From the NCBI GenBank assembly GCA_029706075.1, contig JAINUG010000130.1, positions 1,654,383-1,718,382 of the forward strand: a stretch of DNA of 64,000 nt. The letters are read 5' to 3'. This stretch comes from Aldrovandia affinis. Taxonomy: Eukaryota > Chordata > Actinopteri > Notacanthiformes > Halosauridae. Positions within the stretch are counted from its first letter, which is position 1. Every line of letters starts with the position of its first letter. Below are positions 36,085 through 51,200 of the stretch, piece after piece. The notes below the pieces were generated by a model, which did not search any database, was not told the DNA's origin, and was given only the letters and a program-made list of their open reading frames with translations. A program made the position numbers and the translations under genes.

Positions 36085-36275
36085 CTTCACAGAGAGGTAT
36101 ACTATGGTTTGGTTGCAGTGCATAAACCCCTTAATACACTTCAAAATGCAAGTTTGCCAGTAAAGTGATGCAAAGAACAGTAGCGCTCTACTGAGCAGTG
36201 GGAAGTCATGGGCAGATGAGTCATCCTTCACTCTGTTCTCAACAAGTGATGTTACCTGTATTTTGGCAGTTACCT
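36085..36275 (+). repeat. Internally deleted Tc1-like copy
   Basis: ATACTATGGTTTGGTTGCAG followed by TGCATAAACCCCTTAATACA matches the reverse complement of 42320-42360. It then runs into GGGCAGATGAGTCATCCTTC, which recurs at 36550. It ends with TGGCAGTTACCTGTA, the terminal motif of the Tc1-like family at 16414-16957. This is probably a small deletion derivative. Confidence 0.6.
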
Positions 36276-36540
36276 GTACTTTAACCACCAGGCTGTGGTA
36301 GTATAATGAATTAGCTAGCTTTCTTATTATTCTTGTTACCATTCATTATAAATTGTATTCATTTAAAGGCACTTGCCAACTAGCTGTATATTACCAGCAT
36401 GTCAATCCTTCCACAGTCAAATATCTTATAGTCCCAACTGTATAAATGCAATAATGTTCCTTCCTTCAAAGTTTACATTTGTGTCCAGACAGACAATGTA
36501 AAATAAAAAAAGCACTAAAGTAAAATGTATTGGGAAAATA

Positions 36541-36725
36541 TATATATATGGGCAGATGAGTCATCCTTCACCCTGTTCTCAACAAGCAGACTAGTGCATG
36601 TTTGGCACACCAAAAGAAAGCTACAGGCTCAAGTGCTTGTTTCCCACGGTGAAGGGTTCTGGTGGCTCTGTTGTGTGTGTGGTGTATATTCCTGGCGTGG
36701 TTTAGGTCCACTCAACCCCTTAGAG
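36541..36725 (+). mobile_element. Tc1-like transposase fragment, left part, split by a hAT
   Basis: One frame gives WADESSFTLFSTSRLVHVW, equivalent to the Tc1 WSDES segment carrying the second D of the DDE triad. It stops at the CCTTAGAG target site of the hAT element. The minus strand of 16414-16957 has the uninterrupted equivalent (GGCGTGGTTTAGGTCCACCT), proving that the two flanks of the hAT were once contiguous. Confidence 0.8.
36718..36725 (+). repeat. Left 8-bp target site duplication of the hAT element
   Basis: CCTTAGAG, identical to 39681-39688. Eight-base duplications are the signature of hAT insertion. Confidence 0.95.
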
Positions 36726-39680
36726 CAGGGGTGTCAAACTCATTTTCACCCCAGGCCACATCAGCATTATGGTTGCCCTCAAAGGGCCGGTTGTAACTGC
36801 AAGACTATAAATGTAACTACTCCTTAACATATTGTTAAATAACGGTCTCTGCATTTGATTATTTATTCAAGTGTACACATATTGTACATGCATTTATATG
36901 AATGTAAAAATATATGTAAGCACATTGCTCTGTGTTATTAGAACATAAATCCCTTTAATTTGTCAGGTTAAGAAACCCACATTACTTCCATCAATCAAAG
37001 ATACAACTTTTCAAGTGAATAACAAAGACAAAATATCAAACACAAGTTATTACATTAACTTTGTTCAAAACTTTTTTGCCACAGCTGAGAGGGGCAGAAC
37101 TATGGTACAACAAATAATTGTGAGCTGCTAAGAATATGTGTGACAGATGTGGCATTTTACAAAAACAAATGGCTGCAGACAGCCTTGCAGAGGGCATACA
37201 TCAACTAATGAGAGATGGTTTTGATTACAGTAAGGATTTGGCTGCATGAACACATACACCTGTAAACACACTGAATAGCTTGCTATACATACAAAGTAGT
37301 ATATGTCATGAACTCAAAATAACAATAAGGGTTGTCTCAGTTCACAACTATATTAGTTAAGTTCTGGGTGAAGTTGATGAGGTGATGCTGCTTGGCCTTG
37401 AACACACCAAGTAGATCCTTCCTCACCCTAGGACACCATATCACACACCATCCTCATCCATTGATCATGTTCTGAAAATAACAACAAACACAAAACAAAA
37501 TGCAAGCACAACCATTAAATTGCACACATATTACACTGTACTTATTCTTGGTTGAAATACATTTTATTAGATTTTTAATTCAGGTTTTTAAAAATGCTTA
37601 CCTATTTGTCCTGGCCGGATGTCTGACACCGTTTTCACGTGGTCAGTCCGTCAATGTCTGGCTTTAGGTCTTGTGCTGTAGCAATCCGTAAAACAGCGTG
37701 GAGGTTGTCATCGGTGATGCGTGATCTGTGCTTGGTCTTGTTTAGATTCATTACTGAAAACGTCTGTTCGCACAGGTAGGTGCTCCCAAACATGGACAGA
37801 ACACGGGCAGCATGAAGTCGGAGCTGTGGCATAGAAGCAGGGGGCAGTAGACGGTAAAAGTCCTCGATTGCAGCATCCTGGAACTTTGCTCTCAGGCCAC
37901 TATTGCTCTGAAGCTCTATTAACTCCATCTGAAGGAGATGGGGCGCACTGTCGACGTCGGCGGTGAAAGGATTGGCAAAGATGGCAAAGCCTGAGTGCTG
38001 TGTTCTAAAGTCAGAGAAGCGCCGATCAAATTCATGAATTAACCGGTTCACTTTGGTAGCCAACCGGGCGCATGAAAAAGCACCAGGAACTGAGGCTGAG
38101 ATGCTCTGACAGACAGGAAAGTGGGCAAGATTGTCCTGTTCCAGTTGGGACTTCCATAGTTGCAGTTTACGCTGGAAAGCTGTGATCGTGTAGGACATCT
38201 GCGTGATGACTTGTTTGCGTCCCTGCAGCCTCTGATTCAGTTGGGCGAGATGCTCCGTTATGTCACACAACATAGCAAAATCACACAGCCAGTTTGGATC
38301 TGACAGTTCAGGCAAGGGTTTTCCTTTACTTTGCATGAAAACAGCAATTTCTTCCCTAAGCTCAAAAAATCGTTTGAGTTCCGTGCTCCTACTCAGCCAC
38401 CTTACTTCTGTATGGTACGGCACATCTCCATGCTCCGAGCCCACCTCCTTCAAAAACAGCTGGAACTGGCGGTGATTCAGTCCACAGGCCTGAATTAAGT
38501 TTACTGTTTTCATGACCGTGGTCATTATATCATCCAGTTCCAGAACCTTTCCACACAGAGCTTCTTGGTGGATAATGCAATGATAAGTTATCAGAGGTGT
38601 GTGGCAGTTACTTTTTTGCATTTTCTCCTTCACTAGTCCAACCAAGCCTGTTTTTTCTCCACACATTGCAGGTGAGCCATCGGTAGTTAGCCCCACCAAC
38701 TTTTCCCAGGGTAATTTAGTTTTACTTAGGGACCTCTCCACCGCATTAAAAATGTCCCTCCCCGTCGTCGTCCCATGTATGGCAGCTACATCCAAGAGCT
38801 CCTCACTGACAGTGAAGTCTGCCTTCACGCCTCTTATAAAAATGGATACATGCGTTGTAGCCGTGTTGTCTGTGCTTTCATCAACAGCTAATGAAAAAGC
38901 CAGGTGACTGCGTGTCTCTTCGGCTAGCTGTGTTGTCAGATTGCCTGCTAGTTCCTTAACTCGGTCTGCGATGGTGTTTCTTGACAAACTGACATTTTCA
39001 AAAGTCTGTATCTGGTCGGGGCACACCTGCTCACATACCTTTAGCATGCACCGCTTCAAAAATGCACCCTCTGAAAAACACTTGGAAGCTCGGGCGATTT
39101 CTTCAGCCACAATAAAGCTAGCTTTCACTGCTGCATCCTTTTTGGCTGTAGCTTTTGTAAACATATTCTGCTGCGATTGCAGTCTGCCTTTTAATTCTTG
39201 GACAATTTGATGCTTTCCTTGGAGGCTAAAGTTAGCATACTTGGCTCCGTGTTTGGTGTCAAAATGCCGACGTAAATTGTATTCCTTCATCACCGACACT
39301 GCCTCGTAACACAGAAGACATACCGGTTTTTCTCCTTTAAGCACAAACATGTATTCGCTTTCCCATCTTTCATTAAATTGCCTTCCCTCTGCATCAATTT
39401 TTCTCTTCTTGGACATTTTGGGATTGTTTGTAGATCTTTTTTCAACTCCACTTGTTAGAAAACCTCTTTAAAAAACCGCGAAAAACGCCGATATGGAAAC
39501 ACTGCAATCTACCGGCAGGATGCCGTCATTTCGCGGGTCACAAAAGCGACATGCATTGTGGGAAATGTAGTTTATGGTAACTACAGCAGCATAGACTTTT
39601 ATTTTAAGACAATCAAATGCCTTTTAAGCTCTCGCGGGCCACATAAAATTACGTGGCGGGCCTTGAATTTGACACATGTG
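36726..39680 (-). mobile_element. Nearly complete hAT transposon
   Basis: The element is 2955 bp with imperfect inverted ends: CAGGGGTGTCAAACTCATTT on the left and, reading inward from the right, CACATGTGTCAAATTCAAGG (12 of the first 16 bases agree). It is bounded by an exact 8-bp direct repeat and contains one long transposase ORF on the minus strand starting 264 bp from the right end. The left terminus CAGGGGTGTCAAACTCA is a common hAT end in vertebrates. An exact duplication and an unbroken ORF suggest a fairly young insertion. Confidence 0.93.
37635..39416 (-). CDS. hAT-family transposase, intact 593-aa ORF
   Basis: A single uninterrupted ORF. The N-terminus has a C2H2-type finger ([20 protein letters not shown], then DTKHG, residues about 33-57), like the finger of the SPIN-DOC, GTF2IRD2 and ZBED5-type group. 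The core contains SLAVDESTD (first D), [12 protein letters not shown] (second D), the CxxH motif [11 protein letters not shown] and the conserved RW of EVRWLSRS. The C-terminus carries the hATC dimerisation block with [20 protein letters not shown]. All the expected parts of a working transposase are visible. Its position inside terminal repeats with a target duplication argues that it is a mobile element and not a host-adopted gene. Related proteins in annotated genomes are often mislabelled as GTF2IRD2-like or ZBED-like genes. Confidence 0.92.
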   Translation of the reverse strand: MSKKRKIDAEGRQFNERWESEYMFVLKGEKPVCLLCYEAVSVMKEYNLRRHFDTKHGAKYANFSLQGKHQIVQELKGRLQSQQNMFTKATAKKDAAVKASFIVAEEIARASKCFSEGAFLKRCMLKVCEQVCPDQIQTFENVSLSRNTIADRVKELAGNLTTQLAEETRSHLAFSLAVDESTDNTATTHVSIFIRGVKADFTVSEELLDVAAIHGTTTGRDIFNAVERSLSKTKLPWEKLVGLTTDGSPAMCGEKTGLVGLVKEKMQKSNCHTPLITYHCIIHQEALCGKVLELDDIMTTVMKTVNLIQACGLNHRQFQLFLKEVGSEHGDVPYHTEVRWLSRSTELKRFFELREEIAVFMQSKGKPLPELSDPNWLCDFAMLCDITEHLAQLNQRLQGRKQVITQMSYTITAFQRKLQLWKSQLEQDNLAHFPVCQSISASVPGAFSCARLATKVNRLIHEFDRRFSDFRTQHSGFAIFANPFTADVDSAPHLLQMELIELQSNSGLRAKFQDAAIEDFYRLLPPASMPQLRLHAARVLSMFGSTYLCEQTFSVMNLNKTKHRSRITDDNLHAVLRIATAQDLKPDIDGLTT

Positions 39681-39688
39681 CCTTAGAG
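39681..39688 (+). repeat. Right 8-bp target site duplication of the hAT element
   Basis: CCTTAGAG, matching 36718-36725 exactly. Confidence 0.95.
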
Positions 39689-39970
39689 GGCAAGGTAAAC
39701 GGCAATAAATACAAAGCCATTCTGAGCGATCACCTTCATCCTATGGTGAAGAATTTCTTCCAGGTCTCTTCCAGGATGACAATGCCCACATCCACAGGGC
39801 ATGAGTGGTCACTGAATGGTTTGATGAGCATGAAAACAATGTAAACATTATGCGATGGCTGTCTCAGTCACCAGATCTCAAACACTTTAATACTTATGGG
39901 AGGTTATGGAGCAGTGTGTCAGGATATGCATTTGCTACAACCCGTTAAACAACAGCTTATGTGGAACAAT
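39681..39970 (+). mobile_element. Tc1-like transposase fragment, right part
   Basis: Continues the Tc1 transposase interrupted at 36725: GKVNGNKYKAILSDHLHPMV, then a degraded QDDNAHIHRAHEW-type segment with a frameshift, followed by remnants of the WPxQSPDLNPxEH block. It is degenerate, so the host element was already dead or has decayed since the hAT insertion. Confidence 0.8.
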
Positions 39971-40548
39971 GAGTTCAAATAAAACCAAAAGAATTTTTAA
40001 AAAGCAAGTGAGCTCTGAGACAGACCTCTAAATGTTTAACTGAACCTACACTTCTGTACACATTACCAATAGCTGAATCAATATACAGCATTAAACTAAA
40101 GTGTTTGTCTCCATTTTCAGACCCACAGTTGCATGAGCTGTATCCAGTCAGCAATTGGTAAACTTCAATATACACTTTCCCTCAAACTTCAAATAAATGA
40201 AAGCAGAGACTAAACTGGCTGCATAAACGACATTCTGACTAAGCGGTCTGGGTTGGATGAGTAGGTGCAGAGATCTCCTTAGGAATACCAGGATGCTGGT
40301 AGAAGTGGTGTCAGTTGTCCAGAGACTTCTCCTTGGATCAAGCAGAAAACACATTTCCTAGTGCAGTGACAATGACACAGCTGTACGAGGGCCATATTTT
40401 GCATGTTATCAAGTTCCGACTCACTGGTCATTAAATATTCGCGCATGTATGCGCAGTCAGCCTGCATGAAGCCGGTTTCACGTTATACGCACAGACTCCG
40501 CCCATTCATGTTGACATTTTTTCTAATAAAAGATTAATTTGACAGCAT

Positions 40549-40700
40549 TTACATTTACATTTTAAGCATTTAGCAGACGCTCTTATCCAGATCCAAGATG
40601 TGCATAAATACATGGTAGGAACAATCATAGTACGCGCATAAGATAAGTGCGGTAATAAGCAAGGCAAAGCTAAAAGTGTGTAGCCATGTTCTTGCTGAAT
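40549..40700 (-). repeat. 5'-truncated L2 LINE 3' end
   Basis: Plus strand reads TTTACATTTTAAGCATTTAG, then CAGACGCTCTTATCCAGATC, then the downstream body (ACATGGTAGGAACAATCATA). It is the same 3' end as the L2 at 25984-27545, so the insertion is antisense to the plus strand. It lies between the hAT and polr2g. Confidence 0.8.
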
Positions 40701-40709
40701 GAAACAGGG

Positions 40710-41420
40710 ATATCTACAAAATCAAGTCTTAAATTAAATGCTTTGCAAGTAGAAAGTATTTGCAAAGAACAATTATTTGCTGGCCTGGAATAAAAGTGGG
40801 ATTTAATTACCTCAGGGAAAGATTGGCAATGAAGGATGTAGTTTGCTAGCTCGCTAATTTTTAATTTTATTTAGCTGGTAGCTTTTTTGTTTTAGCTGCT
40901 GGGGTAGATGGCTACTGCCGTTGCTCACAAATCCAGTAGGCTACATCATCTGTTTGAAAATGTCAGTAGTTTATGCCTCCCACTGTTTCCTCCCCTCCCC
41001 TCCCCAAAGTTATTTGGTGATGTCACATTTTAAGACCTCCCTCACCGCTTAACCTTATGGCGTTTCGAGATGTCTACGCAAATTTTGCGCGACATCGAGA
41101 GGCGGCCTATCTTTTTGACTCACTAGCTGACGGTCATGCGCACTTCAGGCTAATTTGTGTTTTGTTGCTGGCCTGAAAGCTCCCAAATCCTAACCTTAAT
41201 TTAAGAAGAAAAACGCAAAACTGACCCCAGACCAGCGCTCACGGGAAACACCGGCCTGAAATCCAAAACCTTACCACTTACTTCTCCAGGCAGTAGCAAA
41301 CAATCTCAAATACATAAACCCTCCCACCAAATTCCCCGGCGGACCAAGCTGGAATCCATCTCGAACGTCTAGTGCCGACTGACTGGCCATTCATTGGAGA
41401 AATCGTGGGAATCGGAAGAT
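40710..41420 (+). promoter_or_regulatory. polr2g: polr2g upstream region
   Basis: No gene here. It should contain the polr2g promoter and 5'UTR, because the ATG at 41421 sits in the first exon. An imperfect inverted repeat is visible at about 41068-41102 (CGAGATGTCTACGCAAA against TTTTGCGCGACATCGAG). No TATA box is evident, as expected of a housekeeping gene. Confidence 0.4.
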
Positions 41421-45776
<4,356 letters not shown>

Positions 45777-46438
45777 TTTTTCTGATGAAGATACTGGGAT
45801 ATTTATATTTTTTATAGGTGGCCATATAGCCCACTGTTCGTTCTGGCCCATGTGAAAGCAGGTTTAATATGTGATTCGTTTTTGTATACAACTTCATGTG
45901 TATGGTACATGAATGGACAGAGGCAAGCACTGAAGTCATTTCCCAGTGTCTGGGTAGAATTAGGACTACATGCAAGATTTTATCATTCATGGAACTTGGA
46001 ATAAGTCACAAGTCAGTGTTCAGGTGGAACAAAAAGCTTTTAGACCGGATCCCTCTAGATCTGAAATTGAACATCTGCATTTGAAGAAAATCTGTCTTTT
46101 TAAATTGAAGAGAGAAGGTGCCAGCCTCAGGGGGTATAGTTGATGCTTTAGGAAACCTTTTTAATTACCACATCACTACCGCCTGGAATAAAACATTGAA
46201 TTCTAATCCAAATAGTAATATCAGACGAGTATTCAAGAAAGACATGCTTATTTCCAATCTCCTTGTCCCAAGTCCTTTTTAACAAATAATAGTTTTGGAA
46301 GATCAAGGCAAAAACAATCACATTGTATGCATGGATGACCACATTGGCTACAACTTTTTTTTGTTGTTAAATTGAGTTCTGAATTTCCTGCTGCCCAAGA
46401 ATCCTGCTGCCTGTATTTCTGTCTATGTCTTGAATTGT

Positions 46439-46444
46439 AATAAA
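46439..46444 (+). terminator. polr2g: Polyadenylation signal of polr2g
   Basis: AATAAA about 660 bp after the stop codon, followed within 30 bp by a T-rich stretch (ACTTTCTTGTTTCCTTC). It is the best canonical candidate for the gene. Confidence 0.65.
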
Positions 46445-46469
46445 TGCTTTATTTACTCTGAATACTTTC

Positions 46470-48180
46470 TTGTTTCCTTCTCTGGAAGTTTGCTGCCAAG
46501 CTAATGATGTCGGGAGGAATATGAAAATGTGGCATACAGTACTAGGAGTATGCTTAGTTCTTCATTTGTTAATTAGGAGCTGACATATGTTATCAACTGT
46601 ACATTTTAGATACAAAAATCCTTGGTGGAATATGGTTTGATATTTGGTGAACAAAAGAGCAATAATGCAGACCTAAAGATGGTAATCACACTAGATGAAA
46701 TTGAGAACCAGCCCTTCATTATTAGGTACAACATTGTGTGGCGTACACTATATGTTTTATGTGTTTAGGAGTGCCTGTTGTTAAAAAATAAATGTTCCTC
46801 CAGACTGTCCCTACCAGCAGCCATACCCTTTAATGCTAAAAACTGAAGATGGGAGACCTCCAGAAAAAAGGTGTCTGCTGGAAGTAGTGTTGGTGGGCCA
46901 AAAATGGACACTCTTCCCTGTAGACCAAGAAAAATGTGGCCATCCACCTGTTGAGACATTAAAGTGAGGTCAGACTCACTGCAGTCACTGAAGATCCTGT
47001 TTACGCTTATCAAAAAAAGGGTGTTAATCCTAGTCACCCCCTGCACTCTTAATCCTCTTTAGTGAAAGGTAAGCATTCTGTTGCTAATTGCAAGTGCTTG
47101 CTTTTTTTCTTATTTCGCAATCATTCTCCTTACAGTTAATGGGCAGTTAATCAGTCCCTTGCATTTTATACCCACCCCGATTCCCCAGCTTGTCACTATA
47201 GATGACTATAGATCTCTGTTGACCTTCCGGGTCTAGGTTTGTTATGGGCAAATCCAAAACTCAAGAGGTGTATCAAGAAAATATCCTGCACAGTTTAAAT
47301 CTCAGTGAAATGTATTGCCTGCACACAATATAAATGTCACTTGGGCACAATAAACTGAGATATTTCATCTTTTTGAAATAAAACAATGAAACTTGCATTG
47401 TGGGGTCCATGACATCCTGAATATAAATGTAGCACAATTAAAACAAATAGTTACAGTGGCATAGGTCTCATTTGGAAATAAGGGGGATACTGTTGCTTGT
47501 TTCTTTGTTTTCTTTATATCATAGCAAGCTGCCCTGATCTTTTTTTATAAGATTTTATCACAATGTTGAGAAATGTGCTTGTCTGGGTTTGTCAATCAAA
47601 ATAAGAGGAAATAAAGTTGGCTTCTTTGAAATCTTAATTATGCTAAATAATCATTTCCCCATAGAAAAAGTCTATAGCGGGTATCACCACTCCGTTTTTG
47701 ATAAGTATTGTCTTTGATGACAGCAAGACTGATTTGTGTGGGTGTGATAGGCTAATTAGACATACTTCCCGTATAATTCACAACTCACATCTTTAAATTG
47801 ATCAGTCATAAATCAAATTGGAGATATTATGTGTGTGTATTTAAGAGTACAAGTTACTCTCACATTAGTAAACTGACATCTTTTCATGGAAAACATTTCG
47901 ACAACTTAAACCAATTATTTCAATTTATATTATTGTATATTTGATGTCTTTAAGTTTATTGTAAAACATTTTCCTGTTGAAAATGGTAAGAAGACAAATG
48001 TGGCGATAGCAGTGGTTCAATATATTCGATTTTTTTGTGCAATATTAGTTATTATCAATCGAGTAATTACAATGTATTCAATAATCAGTAGCCAAATAAA
48101 CCATATGAAAAGTACTTTCGAGAAATCCATCCACGCCCTGTTTCAACGTTGCGCGTGCCCGGTGCCCTATACGTCAGAGC
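46470..48180. other. Intergenic region between polr2g and eef1g
   Basis: AT-rich, with no gene, RNA or clear repeat recognised. It becomes GC-rich only in the last 60 bp before the eef1g start, marking the eef1g core promoter. Confidence 0.4.
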
Positions 48181-48189
48181 CGCGCGCCG

Positions 48190-48207
48190 CTTTTCCTCCT
48201 TTCTCTC
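48190..48207 (+). promoter_or_regulatory. eef1g: 5' terminal oligopyrimidine (TOP)-like tract of eef1g
   Basis: CTTTTCCTCCTTTCTCTC, an unbroken run of 18 pyrimidines starting with C, nine bases upstream of the eef1g ATG. Vertebrate translation-factor mRNAs, including eEF1 subunits, carry a 5'TOP through which LARP1 and mTORC1 regulate translation. The sequence fits that class. The actual cap site would need 5' end data. Confidence 0.65.
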
Positions 48208-48216
48208 AACCTGAAG

Positions 48217-51200
48217 ATGGCGGCAGGGGTGAGTGAGAATGAGAAAAAACGATTCAGTGGCAATGCATGAATGTTAGCAATGATCATCCGATCGGAATCT
48301 GGTTCATCCGACCCATCTCCTCCAAGCTTTGACCACGGTCAATTTACATAGCATTTGAAAACATTTCGAAAGTTGTTATTTGTGTAGCAGAGTGGAATTC
48401 TGCTGAAATAGGTCTTGGCAGCGTTCGGAAGAGAAAAAAAGGAACGTGTTTTAACGCACTCACAAATGCCACGTTTATGGTTGTGGTATAATGGGGGGAG
48501 GCAGTTTTAGTAGAATACCTGTCAAGTTGTACGTTTTTTAGTCTACCTGGCTAGCTAGTTTACTCTGTCACTTGCTGTATGACAAATTTGTGTCGTGCCT
48601 TGTCGATTTGAAAGGTAAATGAATCCCAGGCTAGCAGGTAGCCAGCTGCTCTGTCCAAGATCGTTGAAACATGATGAAATCTGTTTGGGATGGCTGGCCA
48701 ACGTTAGGCAAGTTTTCCAACGCTGGAAACTAGCGGTCGGCTTCGATCGCTGTAGCTGATACTTGGCCGGCTTGCTAGCTAATTCAAGTGAATGGGGAAA
48801 AACACGCCAGGTTCACCGGCAGCCAGAGAGGTGGATAGCGAGTCAGCATTAAAGAGAAAATTGATGACCCGGAGGAACAAAGACCATTCCTAGGTAGTTT
48901 TGTAATTCAACATCCATGCGAGACACTGCAAGCTTAACTTTACCCGACAAACTCATTTTAAGGACCTATCCTTGCTCGATAGCTAGTGCAAGCCAGATAG
49001 TTGGGCATAAAAGTTAGCTGTCCACCCGATAATGATCCGAGCTACCTAAATATTTTGTTCAGCTATAGCGTGACGTTGGAACATCTGCTCGCAGTCAAGC
49101 TAGCTGACGCTAGGCCAGTGCTCGGAAGTGTAGCCTGTCGGACAATATACTGCCTAGCTGAACATTATGCAGTTTATTAGTATGAACGCCTCTCTTAATG
49201 CTAATGCAGTTACGTTAGCCGAATGTATAGCGATATTTTTGGGAGCTCGATTAAAAAGTCAAGCTGTAAGTTAACCCTCTCGGAGTTTTTAGTTGGATTT
49301 GCTGCATCACTGCTTCGCTAGCTTGTGTACATTGCTGTGAAGTGCCATCACTGCTTCAGAAGCCTTTAAATAGCCCAAGAGGAGCTTGGTGTAAAACTAG
49401 AGACCTACTTGGAGGAAGTCTGGTATGGTCGCAATTCCTATTATTTGAGTGAAATTCTGGTGGGTGAGTTTTCATTCAGCACACTACGGTGCACATCTTG
49501 CACACCCAGCTGGAGTTATGGAGGGTCATTGTCAAGATGTCCAGCTCTGCAACTGTTTGATTTTCCTAGTATTGTTGTGGTTGCATCAAGTTGTTGGTCC
49601 TGTTTGTCTGTGTCATGCTGACCAGAATTATGTGCTGATTGACCAGCTGAATCGGCTGATGTGGTGGGCCCAGTGAATGGTATGAGGCATCTGAGTGATG
49701 TATAGGTCACTGTGCAGAATGACACCCTCAACCATTTGTAACTAAAAACCCACAGACTAGCCACACACTTGGAAATTCCTCACCTCGCCACTCCCATTCA
49801 AATATCCCTCAGCTTCCCACGATGGACCGGTCACTCCTTGTTTTCAAAAATGCAATTCCACAAGTCTTCCGAGGCCTAAACTTCCTCTCTCTTGCAGACT
49901 CTCTACACATACCCAGAGAACTGGAGAGCCTTCAAGGCTCAGATTGCAGCACAATACAGTGGTGCTCATTTGAAAGTGGCAAATGCACCCCCTGCCTTCA
50001 CCTTTGGACAGACAAACCGCACCCCCGCCTTCCTCAATAACTTTCCCCTGGGCAAGGTAGGTCATCACTTTTACTGATGCCAGTTTAATTTATGATGTTT
50101 GGTGTACCAACTTGAATGGTGCATTTAAATGAACAAATTATTTGCTCAGTGTTTACGATTTTCTGCTTCACGGTCTCAAACCTTTCTACAGGTTCCAGCT
50201 TTCCATGGTGATGACGGTTTTTGTCTGTTTGAGAGCAACGCCATTGCTCACTACCGTAAGCTTCTTCCTCCATTTGTTGACTTATTTCCATGGGTCACAT
50301 TCCCCATATCCTAATGTAAGGCTGCAGAATTAGTCTTAGTCTGTTTTCACTAGTGTGAAAGTATCCTGTGGAATTGTATGTGCACAATAAAGCAAAGCAT
50401 GTCACTTGTTCACACAAATGCATGTGTAGGTTTGTTTAAACAGTTGTCCAGGAAGGTGGGAAATTGTAGTTTTTCAGATCTCCCTGTAATCCATAATAAT
50501 GCTGGTAAAATGTGAATGTAAAAATACTTTTGAAAATTTAGCATACTGCAAATGGATGTGGCAATTCAATTTTGTTACACACAATTGCCCATTTAACTGT
50601 TGATGCTGATTCCTGTTGATAGCTTGGCTTAATTGGACTTTTGGCCTTGCTTTTATGCACCGTTCATTCTTCTTAGATAGTTACTTCCTACACTTGTTTT
50701 AAATAATCTTGTGTGTTCACAAATAATGACATTATTTGTATACAATGGGAAAGTAGGGCCTAGTTCCCGAAGCACAAATCACCTGTTGAAATCGTTTACA
50801 TCATATGAACTGTTGAAACCAGAGGTTTTGGGCTTTTCCCATCACATTTTCCAGCACCCAATGAATATAATGTTGCAGACATGGAATCTAGATGACATAA
50901 CCCCACAATCAAGTGCAGGTGGAATCTACTGTGTTTGCTTGGGGGCATCTATGGTGGTGGATTTAGATTTTATACACTGTACCTGACCCTGGACACATGC
51001 TGTCAAAGGTGGAGGTTAACCCTGCACTCTGCCCCTATGCGTTACTTGGTAGGGAATTCTGACAGTGGCGTTTACAGATTGAGCATTTTGTGTGTTCATG
51101 CTGTTCAGTTGTCCATATGATTGGTTCACACGATGGCTAATGAAACCTGAAGAAGTTGAAAAGTTTATTCTTGTTGTAACTGTAGTAACCACCCCCAAGA

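Noticed and set aside
37635-39416. Host gene of GTF2IRD2/ZBED type
   Set aside because: The ORF lies inside terminal inverted repeats with an exact 8-bp target duplication, so it is a transposon gene unless conservation shows otherwise.
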